64,000 bases of DNA, taken from contig NZ_CP117866.1 in NCBI RefSeq assembly GCF_028736035.1, positions 558,001 to 622,000 on the forward strand. The letters are read 5' to 3'. Positions 17,866 through 26,644 of this stretch are shown here, in pieces (the first letter of the stretch is position 1; every line of letters begins with the position of its first letter). The notes under the pieces were generated by a model that was not told where the DNA came from, did no database searches, and saw only the letters and a list, made by a program, of their open reading frames with translations. A program made the translations under genes and the position numbers. Origin of the DNA: Streptomyces sp. T12 (GTDB taxonomy: Bacteria; Actinomycetota; Actinomycetes; Streptomycetales; Streptomycetaceae).

Positions 17866-18799
17866 GCACCCGCCCCATGCGCGCGTTCGTGCTGACCGCC
17901 CCCGGGGAGTACGTGGTGCAGGAGGTTCCTGCGCCGGTGGCCGCCCCCGGCGAAGCAGTCGTCGACGTGGAGCGGGTCGGCGTGTGCGGCACCGACGTGG
18001 AGTTCTTCACCGGCGAGATGGCCTACCACCCGACCCAAGGGCACTCCGCCTACCCGATGCGGCTGGGCCACGAGTGGACCGGTCGCGTGGCGGCGGTCGG
18101 CGCCGGGGTCGACCCCGCGTGGTCGGCATACGCGGGGAGCGGGCCGGTGCCCGCGCGGAGCAACTCGCGGTGCCGGCCTCCTCGTTGCACATACTCCCTG
18201 ACTCCGTCGACGCCGTACTGGGCGCGCTGGTGGAGCCGGGCGGCAACGCCATGCGCGGCGCCCGGGCCACCGCCCTGCAACCCGGAGACCGCGCCCTGAT
18301 CCTGGGCCCGGGAACCATCGGGCTGCTGGTCGCGATGTTCCTCCACGCCGCCGGTACGAAAGTGCACCTGATGAGCCGCACCCAACCCTCGCTCGCCTTC
18401 GCCCGCGAGCTGGGCTTCGCGCACGTATGGACGGAGGAATCCGTTCCGGACCTGCCGTTCGACGCTGTCGTCGACGCGTCGAACGCCACCCATCTACCCG
18501 ACCTGGCCCTGGACTTGGTCGAGCCGGCCGGCCGAGTCGTGTACGTGGGACTGGCCGGGGAATCCAGCGGGATCGACACCCGCACGCCGGCACTCAAGGA
18601 CGTGACGGCGGTCGGCATCCTGTCGGCCTCCCCCGGCCTCGACGAGACCATCCGGGCCTATGCCGACGGATCGGTCGGCCCCAGGCCGCTCGTCGCCGCG
18701 ACCGTAGGCCTGGAACAGGCCGGTCCCGTGCTCGCCGGTGAACGTCCGGCCGGCGCCGGGCCGGGGCCCAAGGTCCATGTCGACCCGCGGCTGGGCTGA
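17862..18799 (+). pseudogene. Zinc-type alcohol dehydrogenase (MDR), internal deletion and frameshift
   Basis: The N-terminal frame (17862 to about 18120) gives a normal MDR start with VGVCGTDVEFFTGE and GHEWTGRVAAVGAG. The C-terminal frame (about 18120 to 18799) gives AEQLAVPASSLHILPD, the cofactor motif LGPGTIGLLVA and a normal tail. At the junction the frame changes and the lobe holding four structural-zinc cysteines is missing: the sequence jumps from AAVGAGVDPAW to VGIRG. Both changes should abolish activity, so this is a pseudogene. Its intact role, perhaps a sugar alcohol or aryl alcohol dehydrogenase, is unknown. Confidence 0.85.
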
Positions 18800-18834
18800 G
18801 GAGGCGAGGACCGGGCCGTCGGGTGCCGGGACAC

Positions 18835-19090
18835 GGTCGCCTCACCCAGGGTGACAGCCGCGCCTTCGGCGAGCACCGGCACGTCCCAGGGGCGGAGTTC
18901 CAGCTCGTCCCCAGCCGCGTACCGCCCAGAGCCGACGACGCCCCTCAGTGCTGCGGGCAACCGCACGAGGGCCCGCTCCCGAGGCGACCGGCGTCGACCT
19001 GGCGCGTGGTGGCGGCAGGCCACCGGCCGAAGTACGGGTGATCGCACCCGGCGAGGACGGTGGCACCGTCGGCGGTGACCCCACGGCCCG
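18835..19090 (-). pseudogene. GH42 beta-galactosidase, C-terminal fragment
   Basis: On the minus strand one frame reads TVLAGCDHPYFGRWPAATTR, the conserved end of the GH42 trimerisation domain (DHPxFGRxPAxTT). After a frameshift another frame reads LVRLPAALRG and AAGDELELRPWDVPVLAE, the small C-terminal beta domain of these enzymes. No upstream catalytic barrel is present; the sequence to the left in transcription order is already folD. A beta-galactosidase would have completed the galactan pathway encoded at 3-16 kb. Confidence 0.65.
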
Positions 19091-19125
19091 TCTCGTGGCC
19101 GCGGCCGTCCCGTCGCGCCATCTCG

Positions 19126-20058
19126 TCACGGCGTCGTGCCGGCGCCGTCGCCGAGGACGGCCGCTCGCCGGCCGCGGAGGGAGCTGACCCCAGGAGGGCC
19201 ACACCGATCCGCCTGCTGTGCTCGCGCGGCGATAAGTGTGTTGGCCAGGAGCATGGCGATGGTCATCGGGCCCACGCCGCCAGGGACGGGAGTGACGAAG
19301 GCCGCGGTGCCGACGACGGCGTCGGTGTCCACGTCCCCGCACAGACCCGCCGGGGAGCGGTGGATGCCGACGTCGATCACGGTGGCGCCGGGCTTGACCG
19401 CGTCGATGCCGATGAGCCCCGGGATGCCGGCCGCCACGACCAGGATGTCGGCGCGGCGGCACACGGCGGCCAGGTCGCGGGTGCGGGAGTGGCAGATCGT
19501 GACGGTCGCGTTCCTCTCCAGCAGCAGCTGGCCCATCGGCTTCCCGACCAAGGTGCTGCGGCCGACGACGACTGCTTCGGCCCCCTCGAGAGGAATCCGG
19601 TGGGCGTCGAGCAGGGCCATCACCCCAGAGGGAGTGCAGGGTCGCAGGCCGGGGCTGCCCTGGGCGAGCAATCCGGCGTTCACGGTGGTCAGGCCGTCGA
19701 CGTCCTTGTGCGCCGGGATGCGCGCGAGCAGGGCGGTGGCGTCCAGGTGAGCCGGTGTCGGCAGCTGCAGGAGGATCCCGGAGACCGCCGGGTCGGCCGC
19801 CAGTTCGTCGATGAGCGCGGCAGCGTCATCCTGAGTTGTCTCGACTGGAAGATGCCGGTGCAGGTCGGTCATGCCGGCCGCGGTGCAGGCGCGGCGCTTG
19901 TTCCGGACGTACACCCCGCTCGCCGGGTCGTCGCCTATGAGGACGGTGGCCAGGCCGGGCGCGTTCCCCCCGGCGTCCACGAGTGCGGCGACGCCGGAGG
20001 CGACGTCGGAACGGACCTGCCGGGCAACGGTGGTGCCGTCGATGAGCTGCGCGGTCAC
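19126..20058 (-). CDS. folD: Bifunctional methylenetetrahydrofolate dehydrogenase/cyclohydrolase
   Basis: 310-residue cytoplasmic enzyme interconverting 5,10-methylene-, methenyl- and 10-formyl-tetrahydrofolate with NADP. The substrate lysine sits in YVRNKRRA, and the other signatures are LQLPTP (usually QLPLP), RPCTPSGVM, the cofactor loop VGRSTLVGKP and TPVPGGVGPMT. The last 20 or so residues extend beyond the usual end and look unstructured. It is the last gene of a four-gene minus-strand operon, 21 bases after purU. The setting suggests a dedicated copy that oxidises methyl groups taken from aromatics, separate from housekeeping folD. Confidence 0.95.
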   Translation of the reverse strand: MTAQLIDGTTVARQVRSDVASGVAALVDAGGNAPGLATVLIGDDPASGVYVRNKRRACTAAGMTDLHRHLPVETTQDDAAALIDELAADPAVSGILLQLPTPAHLDATALLARIPAHKDVDGLTTVNAGLLAQGSPGLRPCTPSGVMALLDAHRIPLEGAEAVVVGRSTLVGKPMGQLLLERNATVTICHSRTRDLAAVCRRADILVVAAGIPGLIGIDAVKPGATVIDVGIHRSPAGLCGDVDTDAVVGTAAFVTPVPGGVGPMTIAMLLANTLIAARAQQADRCGPPGVSSLRGRRAAVLGDGAGTTP

Positions 20059-20079
20059 GAGAATCCCTTGGAAGACGAT

Positions 20080-21024
20080 TCAGAAGACGATGGTGGAGTT
20101 GCCGTGGACGGCGAGCCGGTCCTCCAGGTGCGCGCGCACGGCGCGCGAGAGAACGGCGCGCTCGACATCGGCGCCGAGGCGTACGAGGTCGGCGGTGGTG
20201 TGCCGGTGGTCGACCCGGACGACGTCCTGGTCGATGATCGGGCCCTCGTCCAGATCGGCGGTGACGTAGTGGGCGGTCGCACCGACCAGCTTCACACCGC
20301 GGTCCTTGGCCTTCTGGTACGGGCCGGCCCCGATGAAGGCGGGCAGGAAGCTGTGGTGGATGTTGATCAGCGGACAGCCGACCGCTTCGAGGAAGGAGGG
20401 CGTGATGATCTGCATGTACCGCGCCAGCACGACGAGGTCGACGTTGCCGCGCAGCAGGTCGAGGATGCGGCTCTCCGCCTCGGCGCGGTTGTCCCGGGTG
20501 GCGGGGACGTGGATGTAAGGCACCCCGAAGGGCCGGACCTCATCGGCGAGGTCGGGGTGGTTGGACACGACCATGACCACATTCATGTCCAGTTGGCCGC
20601 GACGGTGACGCCAGAGCAGGTCGAGCACGCAGTGGTCGGTCTTGGACACCATGATGGCCACCCGTTTGGGCCGGGCGGCCTCGGTGAGGCGGTGAGTCAT
20701 GCCCCAGCGCTGAGCGACGCCGGTTTCGAACGCACGGTCCAATTCGTCCCGGGCTGCGGACAGGCCGGGCAGGTGGAACCCGGTGCGCTGGAAAAAGGTG
20801 CCGCCGACCGCAGCCGTCGAGAACTGGTCCAGGCTCGTGATGTTCGCACCGGCCTCGGCGAGGAACGTGCTCACCGCCGAGACCACGCCCGGCCGGTCGG
20901 GGCACTGGATCAGCAGACGCCCGTGGTCGGCTCGGTCCTCGGGGATCCCGCCCTCACGCGAAGTGCTCCCTTTGGACGTGGTGGGCGCGGACGCGGTTCG
21001 TGCGGACGTGGTGGGTGCGGACAT
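20080..21024 (-). CDS. purU: Formyltetrahydrofolate deformylase
   Basis: 314-residue enzyme hydrolysing 10-formyl-tetrahydrofolate to formate and tetrahydrofolate. An N-terminal ACT domain (LIQCPDRPGVVSAVSTFLAE) follows about 35 low-complexity residues, and the hydrolase domain has NIHHSFLPAFIGA and GATAHYVTADLDEGPII, with the catalytic Asn-His-Asp set of the formyltransferase fold. ATG 21024 is chosen for the GGAG upstream. In purine metabolism PurU supplies formate; here, between metF and folD, it more likely frees tetrahydrofolate after demethylation. Confidence 0.95.
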   Translation of the reverse strand: MSAPTTSARTASAPTTSKGSTSREGGIPEDRADHGRLLIQCPDRPGVVSAVSTFLAEAGANITSLDQFSTAAVGGTFFQRTGFHLPGLSAARDELDRAFETGVAQRWGMTHRLTEAARPKRVAIMVSKTDHCVLDLLWRHRRGQLDMNVVMVVSNHPDLADEVRPFGVPYIHVPATRDNRAEAESRILDLLRGNVDLVVLARYMQIITPSFLEAVGCPLINIHHSFLPAFIGAGPYQKAKDRGVKLVGATAHYVTADLDEGPIIDQDVVRVDHRHTTADLVRLGADVERAVLSRAVRAHLEDRLAVHGNSTIVF

Positions 21025-21086
21025 GGCGACTCCGGTTTGATGGGCAGGGTGAGTACGCGCCGGCGCGGTGCTGGTCGCGGCGCCGG

Positions 21087-21950
21087 TCATGTCAGGTCCG
21101 AGAGAAGACGCCGGCGCCACGCCTCGGTCGGCGCGAGATCGTTGAAGGTGAAGACGTGGAACCCGGCGACGGCGTCGTCGGCCTCCCCGAGATGGGGCGC
21201 GAGCCCCGAGAGCAAGGCGTCCGGCCGATAGCCGCCGGGGAGGAAGAAGCGCCGGAGCAGGGTCTGCTGCTTCTTCAGGAACTTCGCCGACTCCCCGAGG
21301 CCCAGTCCGCCTGCGACGCGCAACAGCTTCTGCCGGTGGACGGCACCGGGGAGGCCGACGTGGACCGGCAGTTTGATGTCGTAGGCGCGAACCCGGTGGA
21401 TCCACGCCAGGATGGCCCGGGGATCGAAGACGATCTGCGTCGTGATGTGCGTGGCGAGCGGCGCCTTGTCCGCCAGCGCCTGCATCAGCACCTGCTCCGA
21501 TACGTCCGGATGGCCCTCGGGATGACCGCCGATCCCGATGTCGGTGAAGCCGTGGTCCAGCTCGTGCACCGCCCGTAGCAGCGCCAGAGCGTCGGGGAAC
21601 GCCGTCGTCGCGGCGGTTCGGTCGCCTCCGACCACGAACACGCCGGTGATACCGGCGTCGCGGCACCTGCCGACGAGACCGGCCAGGTGCTGGTGGTCCC
21701 TCACTTGCTGGGCCGACAGGTGCGGTGACACGGCATAACCGTGGCCCGCGAGCGCGACCGCCAGGTCGATGGTCGCGTCCTGTCCCTTGGCCGGTGAGGC
21801 GGTCACGGTGAGCGGGACGTCGGTCGGGACGTGGTCGCGGACGGCCTGCTCGGTCTTGGCGAACGGGATGACCTCATAGCCGAGACCCCTCACGGCCCGG
21901 ACAAGGTCAGCGCGCACGATCACGTCGTGCTGGGAGTGGAGTCGGTTCAC
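21087..21950 (-). CDS. metF: Methylenetetrahydrofolate reductase family protein
   Basis: 287-residue TIM-barrel flavoenzyme family member that interconverts 5-methyl- and 5,10-methylene-tetrahydrofolate. Recognisable segments are PLTVTASPAKG near the N-terminus, GVFVVGGDRT, IGIGGHPEGHPD and ITTQIVFDP, matching MetF GGD, P-E-GHP and TQ-FD motifs. GTG 21950 follows GAGAGG. It lies 41 bases after the LigM-type gene and 62 before purU. In the Sphingobium vanillate pathway a metF next to ligM runs in the oxidative direction, and I infer the same here. Confidence 0.88.
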   Translation of the reverse strand: MNRLHSQHDVIVRADLVRAVRGLGYEVIPFAKTEQAVRDHVPTDVPLTVTASPAKGQDATIDLAVALAGHGYAVSPHLSAQQVRDHQHLAGLVGRCRDAGITGVFVVGGDRTAATTAFPDALALLRAVHELDHGFTDIGIGGHPEGHPDVSEQVLMQALADKAPLATHITTQIVFDPRAILAWIHRVRAYDIKLPVHVGLPGAVHRQKLLRVAGGLGLGESAKFLKKQQTLLRRFFLPGGYRPDALLSGLAPHLGEADDAVAGFHVFTFNDLAPTEAWRRRLLSDLT

Positions 21951-21991
21951 GGTCCGGCCTCTCGCATGGGCGGGTCGGGTGGTCCGGCACG

Positions 21992-23368
21992 TCAGTGCTG
22001 AGCCGGCGGCCGGGTCCGTACCGTGGCCCGGATGGTGGTCTGCACGTGGTGGGGTTCGCTGAGCGGCCGGCCGGCTCCGCCGTCGGGCTCGCCCCACAGG
22101 ACCTCGACGCGGTCGCCGTCGGTCAAGGACTCGTCGAGGATGGCGATGGTCACCACGCGCCCGACGTTGACGGTGTAGCCACCCCACGTGGACAGGCCCA
22201 CGAGGCGATCGCCCTGCATCACGCTGTCCAGGTAGATCGTGGCGGGGTTCAGGTTGGGCAGGCTGAGCAGCTTGGGTCGGGGACCGTCTCCGAAGAAGCC
22301 GGCCCGGACCACCTGCATGACGTCGTCGGTGTCCCACTCCAGCCAGCGCTTGAGGCGCTTGGGTCCCTGGGCCGCCTGCTCGAGGGCTGTGCGGCCGATG
22401 AAGTCGTGGTCGAGCTTGACGATGGAGCCGTAGCCCAGCTCCCAGGGGTAGAAGTAGTAGTCCTGGATGTCGTCCGAGACGTAACTGCCCTCGATGGTGA
22501 TCATGCCCTCCATCCCGAAACCGGGCAGGTGCTGCCGGTAGGCGGCCGTCTCCGGGGAGCTGTAGACGGCGGACGGGACGGCGGGGATCCACCCGGACTC
22601 GACCGTCGAGGACAGGTAGGACACGGCCCCGCCCTGGCGCAGGCCGCTCTGCGCGCCGGCGTACAACAGCGTCTCCAGGACGCGGGGGCCGTGCTCCACC
22701 GGGCCGAAGAGCTCCAGGCCGGTGTACTCCTCGCCCGGCACGCCCGCCATCGTGTGGTTCAGGGCACGAACCGGGGTCCCAGCGATCTCGAAGGAGCCCA
22801 TGCGGAAGAACGGGATGCGGTCGATCGGGCCGCCGACGGCGCGTTCCAGGATCTCCTGGGTGCGAGGGCCGTTGAGCTGGTACCGGTAGTGCTGTCGGCG
22901 GCCCAGCGGGTTGTAGACCGACGCCGGGTCCACGCTGAACTCGACGTCGTAGTCGCCCTGTTGAGCTTGGAACTGCACCCAGTTGGCCGCCTGGGGGACA
23001 CCGACCAAGCTCAGGTGGTCCTCCTCGAGGCCGAACAGGATGCAGTCGCCGATGTAGCGGCCGTCCGGCCCGACGGCGACGAACTGCTTGGCGCGGTCGC
23101 GGCCGAGGGTTGCCGGGCTGTTGACGCCGGTGTCGCTGATCAAGCGCTTCACGTCGGGCCCGGTGATGTGCACCTCGGTCATGTGGTGGGACTGGTCGAA
23201 CAGGACGCAAGCGTTCTTCCAGGCCCACTGCTCGTTGTGCCAGCTCGTGTACTCCTGGGCGTAGGTGAACGGGTAGTGCGTGGCGGGATTGGTCCGCAGC
23301 ATCGCCAGCGGGCCCCCGCTGCGGTCGATGCGCTGCTGCAGGGTCTCGAGGCGCGGTTGGTCGGTCAT
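21992..23368 (-). CDS. LigM/DesA-type tetrahydrofolate-dependent aromatic O-demethylase
   Basis: 458-residue protein of the GcvT/aminomethyltransferase fold. It closely follows the vanillate/3-O-methylgallate O-demethylase LigM, with EQWAWKNACVLFDQSHHM near residue 50, then RDRAKQFVAVGPDGRYIGD, VESGWIPAVPSAVYSS and YPWELGYGSIVKLDHDFIGR. These enzymes move an aryl methyl ether's methyl group to tetrahydrofolate. ATG 23368 follows AGGAGG. It heads the operon with metF, purU and folD, which strongly supports the role. Whether vanillate, syringate, guaiacol or 3-O-methylgallate is used cannot be told. Confidence 0.85.
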   Translation of the reverse strand: MTDQPRLETLQQRIDRSGGPLAMLRTNPATHYPFTYAQEYTSWHNEQWAWKNACVLFDQSHHMTEVHITGPDVKRLISDTGVNSPATLGRDRAKQFVAVGPDGRYIGDCILFGLEEDHLSLVGVPQAANWVQFQAQQGDYDVEFSVDPASVYNPLGRRQHYRYQLNGPRTQEILERAVGGPIDRIPFFRMGSFEIAGTPVRALNHTMAGVPGEEYTGLELFGPVEHGPRVLETLLYAGAQSGLRQGGAVSYLSSTVESGWIPAVPSAVYSSPETAAYRQHLPGFGMEGMITIEGSYVSDDIQDYYFYPWELGYGSIVKLDHDFIGRTALEQAAQGPKRLKRWLEWDTDDVMQVVRAGFFGDGPRPKLLSLPNLNPATIYLDSVMQGDRLVGLSTWGGYTVNVGRVVTIAILDESLTDGDRVEVLWGEPDGGAGRPLSEPHHVQTTIRATVRTRPPAQH

Positions 23369-23526
23369 GGGGTGCCTCCTGGGTGGGTGGTGGTAGCGGG
23401 GCGCCGGGGTCGCTGCGGCGAGATGCCGGGCAGTGCGTCGCGCTGGAGCGCGCGGAGAGGGCACCGCCCGGGCCTCACATGCTCGGGGCGAGCCCGATGA
23501 CGCTCGCCGGCCGACGAGGTCCTCGT

Positions 23527-23852
23527 TCACGCAGCGGTTGCGCTGACGGGCCGGGCCGGGCCGGTGATGGAGCTGTCGACGACGTCGCCGGCAGAGAGGA
23601 AGCGGCCGCCGTGGTGGGCACCGTTTCCCGGCCGGGGACCCTCGAGGACTAGGTCCCCGGGCTGGAGCCGCACCCGCTCGCGGGAGTGGGCGACCAGCCG
23701 GGGGAAGTCGGGGACCATGTCGTCGGCGGCCAGTCCTGCATCACCTCGCCGTTGACCTGCAGGACGATCCGCACGGCGTCGCGGTCGGCGAAGGGCGTCG
23801 GCACGACGAATGGCCCGAACGGCTCGGCGCGGCATGCAATGGCTTCAGGCAT
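23527..23852 (-). pseudogene. FAH-family hydrolase, C-terminal fragment, frameshifted
   Basis: One minus-strand frame begins near 23852 and reads GPFVVPTPFADRDAVRIVLQ then VNGEVMQDWP. A second continues DFPRLVAHSRERVRLQPGD, GNGAHHGGRF and DVVDSSITG to a stop near 23527. The intact FAH at 37848 has the same order (GPFVVPAQF, VNGQVMQDWP, VRLTPGDIIFMG, GNGKHHGRF, DVIDSEITYLG). It is therefore a decayed paralogue with a frameshift near 23740, its N-terminal two thirds missing. It lies upstream of the LigM-type gene on the same strand. Confidence 0.8.
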
Positions 23853-23890
23853 CGGTCCGTCGCCGAACTGAGCGGCGAACAGCGACGTGA

Positions 23891-24105
23891 GTGCTGTTTC
23901 CGGCGACGAAGCCGAGCGGCAGCTTCATCCCCATCGGCGGCACCAGCGACCTGTTCCGCACCCTCGGGGAACTGGGCTGGTCCCGTAGCGTCGACCTGCA
24001 CGGCCACGACTTCCTCGGCCGCGACGCGCTTCTCACCCAGGCGGCTGAAGGGGGTCCGCGGCGGCGGCTCGCCGGGCTGGGCCGGAACACCGAGGAGCCG
24101 CATCC
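23891..24105 (+). pseudogene. GcvT-type demethylase fragment
   Basis: A plus-strand frame reads KPSGSFIPIGG, GELGWSRSVDLHGHDFLGRD, then QAAEGGPRRRLAGL. The intact protein at 46722 reads PDGSFIPTDV, GELGWGRRGALTSDDFIGRD and EAAEGGPARHLAGL at its matching part. The fragment covers about 65 residues of a 450-residue protein and has no start of its own. It resembles the 46722 protein rather than the LigM-type gene next door. Confidence 0.8.
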
Positions 24106-24628
24106 CGTGCTCGGCGCAGGCTGCCGTCGGGGCTGCCCGGACGGTGTTGGTGTCGTAGCTGCCGCCCCCGGTCCGGTGCAGGATTCCCTCCGCGGGCGGG
24201 CTGAAGGTCGCCGGGCGGTCCGGGTCCCAGCAGGCGTCCCCGCGGGCCAGCTGCGCGGCGAAGCGACTGCGCTGCCGTTGTGACCCGTCGCGTCAGCGGC
24301 GACCTGCGCGGGAGGCACAGGGGCCCCATCGGATACCACCATCGTCGTCTTCTCCTGGGGCGGCTGCCGTCCGACTCTCGGCCGGGCGACAGGAGGTGGA
24401 GTGGGTCTGCGGCGACGAGCCGGGCTTTCGGTGCCTGCTCGTCCCGCCGACATCGTTGATAGTGACAACAGCCGCACCGATGCGGAATGGCCGAACTGGT
24501 ATGCCACCAATCCACAGCACGGATGGCGAGCCACCGACGTCCTCCTCCTGGATCGCCGGCCGGACCCCGAACGAGCAGACCAGGCCCAAGCCTCGGTCCA
24601 CGTGCGCCGTGCGGCGCTGACGATGTGA
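24106..24628. other. Decayed stretch without recognisable gene
   Basis: About 520 bases between the demethylase and LysR fragments. A minus-strand ATG near 24344 has GGAG upstream and opens MVVSDGAPVPPAQVAADATG, but the frame soon looks random and I recognise no family. It may be the start of another broken gene. Confidence 0.35.
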
Positions 24629-25225
24629 GTGGAGGTGAGAGACCGTGTGCCACGAGGCGCTGGTGCGCCGCGAGGCGCGGTGAACGGCGAGGTCGTGGGG
24701 CTCAGCCAACCCGCGACGAGTGCTGCGCCGACCCGGTTGCGGCGGCGGTTCGGTGACGACCTGCTCGTCCGCGTCGGCCGCGCCTACGAGCTCACGCCGT
24801 TCGCCGCCACTCTGCTGGTCCGGCTGGAGACTGCCACTGGGGCGCTCGAGCGGCTCTTCGGGGAGCAGTTCGACCCGAACACCACGACCTGGCAGTTCTC
24901 GGTCACCTCGTCTGACTACGCGGTGGCTGCTTTGCCCGCGGCGGTCAACGAGGTCCTGGCCAGTGAGCCCGGGGACGCCCCAGCATCGACCTGCGCCACT
25001 TGACGGAGATGGACGCGGTCGACGACGTCGAGGCCCTGATCAGGCGCAACGACGCGATCACCCTGCCGCGGGAGGCCGTCCGCGGCTATCCCAGCGGGCC
25101 CTTGGTCCAGGTCCGCTGAGTCTGCGTGGTGGCGGAGTCCGACGACATCGTGGACAACGAGTTGCCGACCGCCGACCTGGCCACCCTGCCCCCCCTCGTC
25201 ACCACCTACAGTGGGCACGCCCCGC
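24629..25225 (+). pseudogene. LysR-family regulator, decayed paralogue
   Basis: The frame reads GLSQPATSAAPTRLRRRFGD, LLVRVGRAYELTPFA and then the start of the effector domain, closely following the intact LysR at 36547 (GLSQPATSAVLARLRRRFGD, LLIRVGRDYELTPLA). The frame breaks near 24980; the next frame gives IDLRHLTEMDAVDDVEALIR, then an in-frame TGA at about 25117, then VCVVAESDDIVDNELPTADL. It stops matching near 25225, where a different gene fragment begins on the other strand. The N-terminal helix of the HTH is also missing. Confidence 0.85.
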
Positions 25226-25229
25226 TCCC

Positions 25230-25700
25230 CTACGCGCGCCTGCCGTCGGGGCCTCCGCGGCGGCCCTCGCCGCCCAGGTAGTGACTCCAGCAGATCTCGG
25301 CGATGGGTCGGTTCCACACCGGGGTGCCGCGGAAGGCCCGCATCGACGGTGTCTCCAGCCGGTCGTCCGACATCGGAACGCCCAGGTACTGCACGCGGAG
25401 CGCCGGACCACCGCGGTCCCGGGCCATCAGGGCGAGCCCGCCGCCCGCGCTGTCACCACCGACGGCCAGCCGGGCCGGCCGGTCGCATTCCGTCCCGAGT
25501 GCGTCAGGACGGCCGGGTGGGCCAGAGTGCGGTGACGTCGTCAGCCGGAGGCTCGGCGATCATGTGGTCGGCGTCGGCCAGGGAGCCGCCGATGGCCCGG
25601 GAGTGGCCCGCGGCTTCCGGGGCGTACTGCGGCAAGCCCGGAGAGCCGGTGGCGGCGAAGGCGGCCCGGGCGGCGAGGAGAGGAGTGCCTCTGCCATGGC
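25230..25700 (-). pseudogene. Alpha/beta hydrolase (HSL/esterase type) fragment
   Basis: Read on the minus strand, the nucleophile elbow appears as RLAVGGDSAGGGLAL, followed by MARDRGGPAL, DDRLETPSMRAF and VWNRPIAEICWSHYLG, the usual middle of hormone-sensitive-lipase-type esterases. An N-terminal piece near 25560-25700 (GLPQYAPEAAG) is in another frame. The acid and histidine of the triad should lie downstream but the sequence ends at about 25230 against the LysR fragment. It is truncated and frameshifted. Confidence 0.7.
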
Positions 25701-25791
25701 ATGAGCCTGCCTTTCCAGGGTGTGACAGCGGGGTGCCGGTGAGCGTTCCTCCCATACGTGACACCCGGCGTCAGGATTTACGCTCACTCGT

Positions 25792-26644
25792 GTGAAAGCC
25801 GACTGACTGCTGTCCATCCGGCTGCTCCTGCAGACCGCGAACGGATCTCCCACGTCGAGCTCGCCGAGGACCTGGAGGTCTCGGTCGGCACCGTCTACCG
25901 CGACGTCGAAGCACTGCCCGCCGCCGGCGTACCGGTGTGGACGGAGCGCGGACGCAGCGGCGGCGTCCGGCTGCTGCCCGGCTACCGCACCGACATCACC
26001 GGGCTGACCCACGACGAGGCACGCGCCCTGTTCGTTCCCGCCACCGAGGGCACGCACGACGCGCTCGGCCTCGGCGAGGCGATCCGCTCCGCGCTGCGCA
26101 AGGTCATGGCCGCACTGCCCGCCCCGCACCGTGGCGACGCCGAGCGCACCAGCGAGCGCGTCCTCGTCGACCCCGCCCGCTGGATGCACGGCATCGAAAC
26201 GGCCACCGACGCCCATCTCGCAGAGCTCCAGCACGCCTCCCTCACCGACCGCCGGCTCCAGTTGACCTATCGCAGCAGCGATGCCCGCGAGCCGCGCAGT
26301 TACACCGTGGACCCGTACGGGCTCAGCAAGGCAGGCGTCTGGTACCTGGTCGCCGACCGGGACAGTGAGCCCCGGCTGTTCCGCGCCGACCGCGTCCTTG
26401 CTGCCGCGTACGCCGCGAGCAACTGGAGATCTTCCAGCGCCTGTTCGCCTCCCAGCTGGTCGCCCCGCCCCGCCCCATGGATGACGGCTGGGCCCGTGCG
26501 GAACTCGCCTTCCGCGAACTTCCCGACGTCCGCGGCGTGCTCTCCATGGGCGCCGCCGTCGAGGTCCTCGATCCGCCCGAGGCCCGCGCCGAACTCGCCG
26601 CCGTGTCCACCGAACTCGCCGCACTCTACGGTGCGCGGGCCTGA
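25792..26644 (+). pseudogene. WYL-domain (YafY-type) transcriptional regulator, inactivated
   Basis: The expected start (V)KADRLLSI.LLLQT is present at GTG 25792, but its fifth codon is TGA where the family has arginine. After a frameshift comes the winged HTH (HVELAEDLEVSVGTVYRDVE) and the WYL-type domain (MHGIETATDAHLAELQHASL, SKAGVWYLVADRD). A second frameshift near 26410 moves the end (LEIFQRLFASQLVAPP, then VLSMGAAVEVLDPPEARAEL) to another frame, ending at 26642-26644. An in-frame stop plus two shifts mark it as a recent pseudogene, since most of the protein is still easily read. Confidence 0.85.

Noticed and set aside
23369..23526. Possible riboswitch (folate or glycine type) in the leader of the LigM-type operon
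   Set aside because: The 158-base leader is GC-rich and can fold, but I see none of the conserved cores of the known folate or glycine riboswitches.
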